From positions 1-5,799 of the forward strand of contig CAIJJH010000093.1 of assembly GCA_903820955.1 (NCBI GenBank): a stretch of 5,799 nt of DNA, given 5' to 3'. This stretch comes from an uncultured Micrococcales bacterium. GTDB lineage: Bacteria > Actinomycetota > Actinomycetes > Actinomycetales > Microbacteriaceae. The notes beneath the pieces are model-generated. The model was not told the DNA's origin. It searched no databases and saw only the letters and a list, made by a program, of their open reading frames with translations. The translations under genes and the position numbers were made by a program. Positions within the stretch are counted from its first letter, which is position 1; every line of letters begins with the position of its first letter. This document shows positions 1-5,799 of this stretch, one piece after another.

Positions 1-485
1 ATCTTGCGAGCCGAGTCAGCAAAAGCAGCAACCGGGGTGGTCTCGGTCGAAGCCAAAACCTCAAACCCTGCCGGAGCCTCCATTACTTGGTCGCCGTGCG
101 ACATCCAGCAAATCTGCGAAGCCGGCTGGCCGTCGAGAATCTCTCCCCCAGCGCGAACGGTCAGCTCGGTTGCACCATATTCGCGCTTACCGGTCTTATC
201 AACCCGACCACCCAAAGCATTAGCCAAAGTCTGAAAGCCGTAGCAAATACCCAAAACAGGGACGCCCAATTCAAGAATCCCCGCATCAAGCTGTGGGGAG
301 CCCTCTTCATAAACCGATGAAGGACCACCAGAAAGAATGATTGCCAAAGGCTTCTTGGCCATAACCTCGGCAGCAGTGATATTGTGGTGAACGATCTCGC
401 TATAAACACCGGCCTCGCGAACGCGACGGGCAATCAGCTGAGCATATTGGGCGCCAAAGTCGACGACTAGTACTGGGCGGTTAAT
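1..485 (-). CDS. guaA: GMP synthase (glutamine-hydrolysing), N-terminal part, cut by window edge
   Basis: GuaA makes GMP from XMP, ATP and glutamine in the cytoplasm. The 161 visible residues are the class I glutamine amidotransferase domain: a start segment with [18 protein letters not shown] (residues 5-22), the oxyanion-side SGGPSSVY (52-59), the nucleophile elbow GICYG with catalytic Cys81, then REYG and WMSHGDQV. The frame runs off the left edge just before the expected HPE segment with the catalytic His and Glu; the ATP-pyrophosphatase and dimerisation domains are outside. No ATG, GTG or TTG fits the N-terminus: the best start is ATT at 485-483, four bases after GGGGAG and overlapping the DUF3817 stop (ATTAA). 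The frame stays open upstream to TTG at 560 and GTG at 566, but that extension (Cys/Arg-rich, inside DUF3817) does not look like GuaA. The identity is very sure; the start is an inference. Confidence 0.96.
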   Translation of the reverse strand, partial: MNRPVLVVDFGAQYAQLIARRVREAGVYSEIVHHNITAAEVMAKKPLAIILSGGPSSVYEEGSPQLDAGILELGVPVLGICYGFQTLANALGGRVDKTGKREYGATELTVRAGGEILDGQPASQICWMSHGDQVMEAPAGFEVLASTETTPVAAFADSARK

Positions 486-888
486 TGCTCTCCCCTTCGA
501 TCTGAGCCTTTGCCACCTTGCTGAAGTGGCGCTCGGTAAAGAATGACAGCATCGGCACAATGCCACCGGCAGCAATGATTAGAAAACGCGTGAAGCTCCA
601 ACGCATCAGCGTCCAGAGCCTAAAGTCACCAAACAGGTAGGCAACATAGAGCCAGCCGTGAACAATCAAGATCGCGGTTGAAAGGTTGAAACCGCTAGAA
701 AGCGCGACGTTTTCGCCGCCGACGGAGCGCAGTTCAAGCGTTACAAAACCGTGAGGCCCAAACGCATAAAAGTCATAGCCAAGCCCGTAACGCACAACCA
801 TCTCGGTGACCAACAGCATCAAGAACGTGCCGGTGATATAAGAGGTAACGCGAAAATACTTCACTGCGCTGATTTGGGCTTTAGACAT
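481..888 (-). CDS. DUF3817 family small integral membrane protein
   Basis: This is a 135-residue membrane protein of unknown function that I recognise as DUF3817 (YdzA-like), a family I recall next to guaA in many actinobacteria. Hydrophobic segments lie at about residues 13-31, 68-87 and 100-117. The second contains [11 protein letters not shown], and the stretch [29 protein letters not shown] (89-112) is typical of the family; the C-terminal tail is short and polar. Its stop TAA (483-481) overlaps the proposed ATT start of guaA by one base, so the two are probably co-translated. The ATG at 888 has no Shine-Dalgarno, but a TAAACT box ends six bases before it, which suits a leaderless message. 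Function is unknown; a role linked to guanine metabolism is only suggested by position. Confidence 0.88.
   Translation of the reverse strand: MSKAQISAVKYFRVTSYITGTFLMLLVTEMVVRYGLGYDFYAFGPHGFVTLELRSVGGENVALSSGFNLSTAILIVHGWLYVAYLFGDFRLWTLMRWSFTRFLIIAAGGIVPMLSFFTERHFSKVAKAQIEGESN
490..497 (-). promoter_or_regulatory. Ribosome binding site that supports the ATT start of guaA
   Basis: On the minus strand the bases read AAGGGGAG, a purine-rich Shine-Dalgarno-like run inside the last codons of the DUF3817 gene. Its end is four bases from the ATT at 485-483. It is the only such run near the point where GuaA homology begins, and it is the main sequence argument for initiation there rather than at the far-upstream TTG or GTG. 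Confidence 0.55.
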
Positions 889-894
889 GGTTCA

Positions 895-900
895 AGTTTA
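895..900 (-). promoter_or_regulatory. -10 box (TAAACT) for a leaderless DUF3817-guaA transcript
   Basis: TAAACT fits the TANNNT -10 pattern common in actinobacteria. Six bases separate it from the ATG of DUF3817, so transcription would start at or next to the start codon and leave no leader. No Shine-Dalgarno is present, as expected for leaderless mRNA. I see no convincing -35 box at 16-18 bases upstream. The site would give guaA a promoter independent of guaB. Confidence 0.5.
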
Positions 901-1056
901 CCGTTAGGTCACACCAAGATAGTCGGTCAGAAAGGCGCTACAAATGACTTCAGGTCAGCCTTGCGGATTCACATGGATCGATAGTTGGAAATCACAAAAA
1001 CGGCTGTCAGTGCTTACTAGGCCAAGACACACTTTCGTGACTTAAATCATTGAATC

Positions 1057-1083
1057 CCAAGAAAATTCGACTTGTGTTCTTGG
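1057..1083. repeat. Inverted repeat, 7-bp arms with 13-base loop
   Basis: CCAAGAA at 1057-1063 is perfectly inverted as TTCTTGG at 1077-1083. The arms are short and the loop is long. It could be a weak hairpin or chance. There is no strong T-run on either side, so it is not a classic terminator. Confidence 0.35.
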
Positions 1084-1129
1084 TTTGCCTCAGCCGTATG
1101 TGATTTGCCCGGATCCATTAGTGCCCATG

Positions 1130-1154
1130 AGTTTCTATAGCAGTTATAGAAACT
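1130..1154. repeat. Perfect palindrome, 10-bp arms with 5-base centre
   Basis: The left arm AGTTTCTATA (1130-1139) and right arm TATAGAAACT (1145-1154) are exact reverse complements around GCAGT (1140-1144). The AT-rich arms and lack of a T-run argue against an intrinsic terminator. The size and symmetry suit an operator for a dimeric regulator or a recombinase site. It lies about 240 bases upstream of the DUF3817 start and about 150 bases downstream of the LRR-like gene. The repeat itself is certain; its role is not known. Confidence 0.6.
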
Positions 1155-1299
1155 TTGTGATGGCAGTCGGACTTACCTCTGTCGCTGTGGCGCGATGCCT
1201 TCTTGAATGAACTTTCCAATCATCACCGCTGCTTATATGCAGAGAAATCATTCCTTTGGATTAGATAAAGATGATCAAATTAAGGTCAGGGGAGAACAC

Positions 1300-2106
1300 T
1301 CAGGACCTGAAATCGAATTCGTGGCTGAATTCGATACCAGAATTGGTTTTTTGTAAGAGCCGATAGTCGGCTTCTCTCAATCCAGCAGTGCGAACCCGCT
1401 GTAAATTTGGATATTTGCCCAAAAGATTCGGAGTCCCTTCAAGAACCGAGATGTTGGTCAAGTGAAGTTCGATCAACGAAACACTCGGCATTAAAATAGC
1501 CAAGTCAAACTTCCGGCAGCCATTAATTCCAAGCGTATCGAGATGAGGCAATTTACCGAGGGGCACACCTGTTGGCAATTGGCCAGATGTGTAGATCCTT
1601 TCGACTGATTGCGGAAGCTTTAAAAACCAAGATAGTTTGACGTTTTTGACATAAACGAATTTTAGGTGCTTCAGATTTTCCAAACCGCGCACGTTTTGAA
1701 TCGAAGGCGATGTCGAACCTAGGGTTTCAAGCCTCTGGAGTCGCTTAAGGTTATAAGCGCCGACCAATTCCCCCTGAATCCAAATGTGGTTTAACCTGGA
1801 GAGTCTCTCAAGCTCTGGCAGGAAATGACTATAGCCATCTCTTACCTCTAGAGAGCGAAGGAGCAAACAGGTTCGAAGGATGAGCCTCAGATTCTTTTGT
1901 TGAGCCTCCTTATCCAGGTAGTAACTTGCATTGCCCGACGATTGGAATTTGGAATATTTTGGGTTCCATTGCATAAGGTATGTGATGCCTCCACCGAAGG
2001 CAGTCCACAAGAATAGGGCAAAAGTTGGCAACTTCCCTTTCATGGCCAAGTGCAAATTGCCACCTCGATTTTCGAGGAAATATTTCCTATTTCGTTTGGG
2101 ATACAT
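1300..2106 (-). CDS. Membrane-anchored leucine-rich-repeat-like protein, function unknown
   Basis: I do not recognise a named family. Numbered from the ATG at 2106 (268 residues), the protein has a basic N-terminus (KRNRK, residues 4-8), one hydrophobic segment at about residues 26-46 (start LPTFALFLWTAF), then a region of about 200 residues with spaced leucines at roughly 20-25-residue intervals: LRSLEV, LERLSRLNHIWI, LKRLQRLETLG, LENLKHLKFVYV, LPHLDTLGI, LIELHLTNI and YPNLQRV. This suggests a degenerate LRR solenoid. By the positive-inside rule the repeats would face outward. The ATG overlaps the stop of the preceding small ORF (TGATG). A TTG at 2109 adds one residue, and an internal ATG at 2043 would begin MKGKLPTF just before the hydrophobic segment. 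A sampled line (1621-1680) has 30% G+C, far below guaB. It may bind a protein or surface partner, but this is only a guess. Confidence 0.7.
   Translation of the reverse strand: MYPKRNRKYFLENRGGNLHLAMKGKLPTFALFLWTAFGGGITYLMQWNPKYSKFQSSGNASYYLDKEAQQKNLRLILRTCLLLRSLEVRDGYSHFLPELERLSRLNHIWIQGELVGAYNLKRLQRLETLGSTSPSIQNVRGLENLKHLKFVYVKNVKLSWFLKLPQSVERIYTSGQLPTGVPLGKLPHLDTLGINGCRKFDLAILMPSVSLIELHLTNISVLEGTPNLLGKYPNLQRVRTAGLREADYRLLQKTNSGIEFSHEFDFRS
1312..1335 (-). repeat. Perfect hairpin in the last codons of the LRR-like gene
   Basis: ATCGAATTC (1312-1320) and GAATTCGAT (1327-1335) are exact reverse complements around a six-base loop. They lie about ten bases before the stop codon and encode the near-repeated EFSHEFDF. 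A 9-bp stem with a 6-base loop at an mRNA 3' end could slow RNases or aid termination. It could equally come from the codon repeat GAATTC. Confidence 0.5.
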
Positions 2107-2357
2107 CAATGCTGCCTTACCGAGTTGATCAAGTTGTGTAGGTTCAAGTTACTTCCTTTGCTGGATATTCCGCCAGCCTCGTTTATGTATTCTTGCTCTC
2201 TTAGTCTCCTAGCCAACAGGGACTCGTCAGGCATAGAGTCCCATCTAAAATCTTTAATGTTTTCTTTACCGAACAAACCTAGAACCCAAAAACTTTCTAC
2301 AAAGATAAAGCCGAGAATCCAGCAAAACCAAACGATAACTGACGAATTATCTAAACG
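2106..2357 (-). CDS. Small membrane ORF of up to 83 codons, start unclear, possibly 5'-decayed
   Basis: An open frame runs from just after a TAA at 2360-2358 to the TGA at 2108-2106. The coordinates mark the open frame, not a proven start. Its product has a hydrophobic stretch near the front (SVIVWFCWILGFIF, then FWVLGLF) followed by a polar tail containing DFRWDSMPDE, LLARRLREQEYINEAGG and LINSVRQH. That one-TM-plus-tail layout looks like real protein. The TGA shares a base with the ATG of the LRR-like gene, which suggests coupling. No ATG, GTG or TTG precedes the hydrophobic part: the first are TTG at 2276 (56 residues) and ATG at 2234 (42 residues). ATC at 2336 or ATT at 2318 would keep some or all of it. 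Either a rare start codon is used or the 5' end has decayed. No family recognised. Confidence 0.45.
   Translation of the reverse strand, partial: RLDNSSVIVWFCWILGFIFVESFWVLGLFGKENIKDFRWDSMPDESLLARRLREQEYINEAGGISSKGSNLNLHNLINSVRQH
2346..2351 (-). promoter_or_regulatory. Possible -10 box (GATAAT) before the small ORF
   Basis: GATAAT matches the TATAAT consensus at five of six positions and lies between SURF1 and the hydrophobic part of the small ORF. No -35 box is visible at the usual distance. In AT-rich DNA such a match may be chance. If real, it would drive the small ORF and LRR-like gene independently of the guaB operon. Confidence 0.22.
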
Positions 2358-2411
2358 TTACCTATTTGTTTCTTTCCGTGTTCTGAGGGCTCATTTGCTC
2401 AGTATCAGGGT

Positions 2412-3113
2412 TTATCGTTCGGCTCGAAGCCCGAGGCGCTCGTCTTGAACCATTCGCCACCAGAGGAAGACTGCGAAGCCGGCGAAGAGTGCCCACTCGA
2501 CGGCGTAGAAGGCGTTGAGGGCGTTGATCTCGGTCTTTGGTTGTTCTTGCTGGATTGCGATTGGGTTGGCGACGGTTTTGTCTGAGATGGCTACGAAGCC
2601 TGGGTAGACGGGTCCGGTTGGGTTGTCCGTTTGGTTGATGAGTTGTTCGACCGAGAGGGTTTGAAATAGTTTGTTTTGTTTAGCTTGAGGTTCTTCGCTG
2701 GGGAGGTAATAGCCGGAGAGTTTGCCGTCGGGGGAGAATATGAAGAAGCTTTTCTCGGTTGAAAAGTCGTAGGCGATGACCAGCTTGTTGCCGTTGGTGA
2801 GGGTGGCTAGGGCTACGTGCCAGGTTCCAGTTTTGTTATCTTGCTGTCTGTTCGCAACCCGGCCCAGAAACTCGGATTCGGCGATGTCGATGGTGACTTT
2901 TCTGGCGGTGTCGGCGGTCTTGAATCCGTGTCCGGGTTTGGTGAGTGTTTCGAGGGGTGTTGTGGTTTGGGTGGTTTTAGTGCCGACCGTGGTTAAGGCT
3001 CTGCCGAGTTGCCATTGGCCGAGGGCTGCGAAGATTGCTGCGACTGCGAGAGCTAAGAAGAGCGCGCCAACCCACTTGGGGGTTAGCGCGACCTTCGAAA
3101 AGCTTTGAGGCAT
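2412..3113 (-). CDS. SURF1 family cytochrome c oxidase assembly protein
   Basis: SURF1 proteins help assemble haem-copper cytochrome c oxidase in the membrane. This 233-residue protein has the family layout: an N-terminal transmembrane helix (about 13-31) running into LGQWQLGR (31-38), a central extracytoplasmic domain, and a C-terminal helix (about 201-219) in NAFYAVEWALFAGFAVFLWW (200-219), followed by basic RMVQDER. The two ends match well. The central domain is divergent: I do not find the RGW(V/I)P motif, and LVIAYDFSTE (111-120) sits about where it would be. The length is a little short for the family. The ATG (3113-3111) overlaps the guaB3 stop as TAATG and has no Shine-Dalgarno, so translation probably depends on ribosomes finishing guaB3. 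Confidence 0.85.
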   Translation of the reverse strand: MPQSFSKVALTPKWVGALFLALAVAAIFAALGQWQLGRALTTVGTKTTQTTTPLETLTKPGHGFKTADTARKVTIDIAESEFLGRVANRQQDNKTGTWHVALATLTNGNKLVIAYDFSTEKSFFIFSPDGKLSGYYLPSEEPQAKQNKLFQTLSVEQLINQTDNPTGPVYPGFVAISDKTVANPIAIQQEQPKTEINALNAFYAVEWALFAGFAVFLWWRMVQDERLGLRAER

Positions 3114-4231
3114 TAGGAGTTGTAGGGGGCTACGACTACGTCGACGCGCTGAAACTCTTTGAGGTCTGAGTAGCCGGTGGTTGCCATCGAGCGCTTTAGT
3201 GCACCGATGAGGTTTGAGGTGCCTTCGGCGTCGGTCGATGGGCCGTTGAAAATCTGCTCGAGCGAGCCGCCGGTGCCAACGTGAACGCGGTGGCCTCTGG
3301 GGAGTTCGGGGTTGAAGGCTTCTTGGCCCCAGTGCCAGCCCTGACCTGGTGCTTCTAAGGCTCTTGCTAGAACCGAGCCGAGCATGACGGCGTCGGCGCC
3401 GCAGGCGATTGCCTTGACTACGTCACCCGATGTGCCAAGGCCGCCGTCGGCGATTACGTGAACGTAGCGGCCGCCAGATTCGTCCATGTAGTCACGTCTA
3501 GCGCCGGCTACATCGGCTACCGCGGTTGCCATTGGGGCATGGATGCCCAGAACCTTGCGGGTGGTTGAGGCTGCTCCGCCACCGAAGCCAACGAGGACGC
3601 CGGCAGCGCCAGTGCGCATTAGGTGAAGGGCGGCGGTGTAGGTGGCTGCTCCACCGACGATTACGGGCACATCGAGTTCGTAGATGAACTCTTTGAGGTT
3701 TAGCGGCTCTTGGTTTTTTGAGACGTGCTCGGCTGAGACTGTGGTGCCGCGGATCACGAAGAGGTCGACGCCGGCGGCGACAACGGTTTTGTGAAACTCT
3801 GCGGTGCGCTGGGGGCTTAGGGCTCCGGCAACGGTGACTCCCGCTGCGCGAATCTGGGCTAGGCGGTCGCGAATCAGTTCTGGTTTGATTGGCTCAGAGT
3901 AGATCTGCTGCATGCGGGAGGTTGCTTGCTCGGGGGTTAGTTTCGAGATTTCGTTGAACTGCTGGGCTGGGTCCTCGTAGCGGGTCCAGAGGCCTTCGAG
4001 GTCGAGAACACCTAGGCCGCCGAGCTTGCCGATGGCGATTGCGGTCTCTGGTGAAACGACGGAGTCCATCGGGGCTGCGAGCACTGGGAGGTTGAACGAG
4101 TAGGCGTCGATGTTCCAGGTGGTTGAAACGTCTCTAGGGTCGCGGGTTCTGCGACTAGGTACTACTGCGATGTCGTCGAAGGCCCAGGCCCGGGTGCCGC
4201 GCTTGCCGCGACCGATTTCCATTTCGCTCAT
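3113..4231 (-). CDS. guaB3: GuaB3 family IMP dehydrogenase-related protein
   Basis: This 372-residue TIM-barrel protein belongs to the IMPDH/GMP reductase superfamily, GuaB3 branch (IMP dehydrogenase-related 2). It lacks the CBS pair found in GuaB. Visible family parts are AFDDIAVVPSRRTRDPRDVS (17-36), LAAPMDSVVSPE (51-62), the phosphate-binding VIADGGLGTSGD (259-270) and GADAVMLGS (278-286), and a C-terminal GPSTDAEGTSNLIGALKRSM (330-349). The loop holding the catalytic Cys in IMPDH reads GFGGGAASTT (215-224) here, so Ser222 aligns with Cys312 of the neighbouring GuaB. The RY-type flap of GuaB is also not evident. The gene follows guaB by eight bases with AGGAG overlapping the guaB stop. Activity is uncertain: it could be a different IMP/GMP-type oxidoreductase or a regulator or partner of GuaB. 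Confidence 0.92.
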   Translation of the reverse strand: MSEMEIGRGKRGTRAWAFDDIAVVPSRRTRDPRDVSTTWNIDAYSFNLPVLAAPMDSVVSPETAIAIGKLGGLGVLDLEGLWTRYEDPAQQFNEISKLTPEQATSRMQQIYSEPIKPELIRDRLAQIRAAGVTVAGALSPQRTAEFHKTVVAAGVDLFVIRGTTVSAEHVSKNQEPLNLKEFIYELDVPVIVGGAATYTAALHLMRTGAAGVLVGFGGGAASTTRKVLGIHAPMATAVADVAGARRDYMDESGGRYVHVIADGGLGTSGDVVKAIACGADAVMLGSVLARALEAPGQGWHWGQEAFNPELPRGHRVHVGTGGSLEQIFNGPSTDAEGTSNLIGALKRSMATTGYSDLKEFQRVDVVVAPYNS

Positions 4232-4236
4232 GGCGA

Positions 4237-4239
4237 CTC

Positions 4240-4241
<2 letters not shown>
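4237..4241 (-). promoter_or_regulatory. Ribosome binding site of guaB3 overlapping the guaB stop
   Basis: AGGAG shares its first two bases with the TAG stop of guaB and is five bases from the guaB3 ATG. This is a strong Shine-Dalgarno, so guaB3, unlike SURF1, can start translation by itself within the same mRNA. Confidence 0.75.
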
Positions 4242-5760
<1,519 letters not shown>

Positions 5761-5780
5761 TTAAGAGGTTTGTTTCGGTA

Positions 5781-5786
5781 ATTCTA
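5781..5786 (-). promoter_or_regulatory. Probable -10 box of the guaB operon
   Basis: TAGAAT matches the TATAAT consensus at five of six positions. It predicts a transcript start about 28 bases before the guaB ATG. A -35 box at 17-base spacing would lie outside the window, so the promoter is only half visible. I saw no riboswitch-like structure in the short leader. Confidence 0.5.
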
Positions 5787-5799
5787 CCCGTGATAACAC

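Larger units (their letters stand above)
901..1299. other. AT-rich intergenic stretch without a convincing gene
   Basis: About 400 bases between the DUF3817 promoter box and the end of the LRR-like gene. One sampled line (1021-1080) has about 38% G+C by hand count, against about 73% in a sampled guaB line. Short open frames exist (for example ATG at 1127 to TGA at 1210, 27 codons) but lack homology or a ribosome site. The stretch contains two inverted repeats, described separately. I found no tRNA, transposase remnant or target-site duplication in it. Confidence 0.6.

Noticed and set aside
161..433. Minus-strand open frame of 90 codons within guaA
   Set aside because: It is out of frame with the clear GuaA amidotransferase sequence, which is conserved across the same bases.
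486..566. N-terminal extension of GuaA from TTG at 560 or GTG at 566
   Set aside because: The added residues are rich in Cys, Arg and Ser, lie wholly inside DUF3817, and do not resemble GuaA N-termini; no ribosome site was noted.
1127..1210. Plus-strand ORF of 27 codons across the palindrome
   Set aside because: No ribosome site, no recognisable product, opposite to all other genes; length expected by chance.
1283..1308. Possible terminator stem AGGTC/GACCT just after the LRR-like gene
   Set aside because: Only five base pairs with a 16-base loop, and the following TTAATTTG is a poor T-run.
2362..2394. Minus-strand mini-ORF starting ATG at 2394 (MSPQNTERNK), considered as the missing 5' end of the small ORF
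   Set aside because: It stops at TAG in 2364-2362, and a further TAA at 2360-2358 lies in the small ORF frame, so no single frameshift joins them. Ten codons alone are not a gene.
2386..2405. Possible hairpin CTGAG/CTCAG after SURF1
   Set aside because: Five base pairs, a ten-base loop and no T-run; not enough for a terminator call.
2050..2448. Plus-strand open frame (132 codons) across the AT-rich block
   Set aside because: Its translation lacks domain-like features and it opposes two coupled minus-strand ORFs and the end of SURF1; no ribosome site was seen.

Overview
The window looks like a chromosomal segment of an actinobacterium, probably a small-genome or freshwater member of the Microbacteriaceae. 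This rests on the gene order guaB, guaB3, SURF1, DUF3817, guaA (an arrangement I recall from that group), on the actinobacterial form of GuaB3, and on protein similarity recognised by eye. No search was run. Every gene I can support lies on the minus strand, so transcription runs from high to low coordinates. I see no tRNA, rRNA, CRISPR array or recognisable transposase.

Right side (about 5790 down to 2412): a compact operon. A -10-like box precedes guaB (IMP dehydrogenase with two CBS domains). Eight bases later comes guaB3, a CBS-less IMPDH paralogue whose catalytic cysteine position is a serine. The guaB3 stop overlaps the start of a SURF1-family gene (cytochrome oxidase assembly) in a TAATG junction. 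The operon thus joins guanine nucleotide synthesis to a respiratory assembly factor.

Middle (about 2411 down to 889): an AT-rich block of about 1.5 kb between SURF1 and DUF3817. It holds a small membrane ORF without an obvious start codon, overlapping by one base (TGATG) with a gene for a membrane-anchored leucine-rich-repeat-like protein. About 400 bases without a convincing gene follow, carrying two inverted repeats, one a perfect 10-bp-arm palindrome. I read this block as an insertion into the conserved purine cluster. It is the least explained part of the window.

Left side (888 down to 1): a DUF3817 small membrane protein with a -10 box placed as for a leaderless mRNA, then guaA (GMP synthetase), cut by the window edge within its glutaminase domain. 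The guaA reading frame appears to begin at an ATT codon overlapping the DUF3817 stop codon.

Functionally, GuaB makes XMP from IMP and GuaA converts XMP to GMP, so both committed steps of GMP synthesis are present. GuaB3's activity cannot be settled from sequence alone. The middle block has probably separated guaA from the guaB operon and left it dependent on its own promoter.
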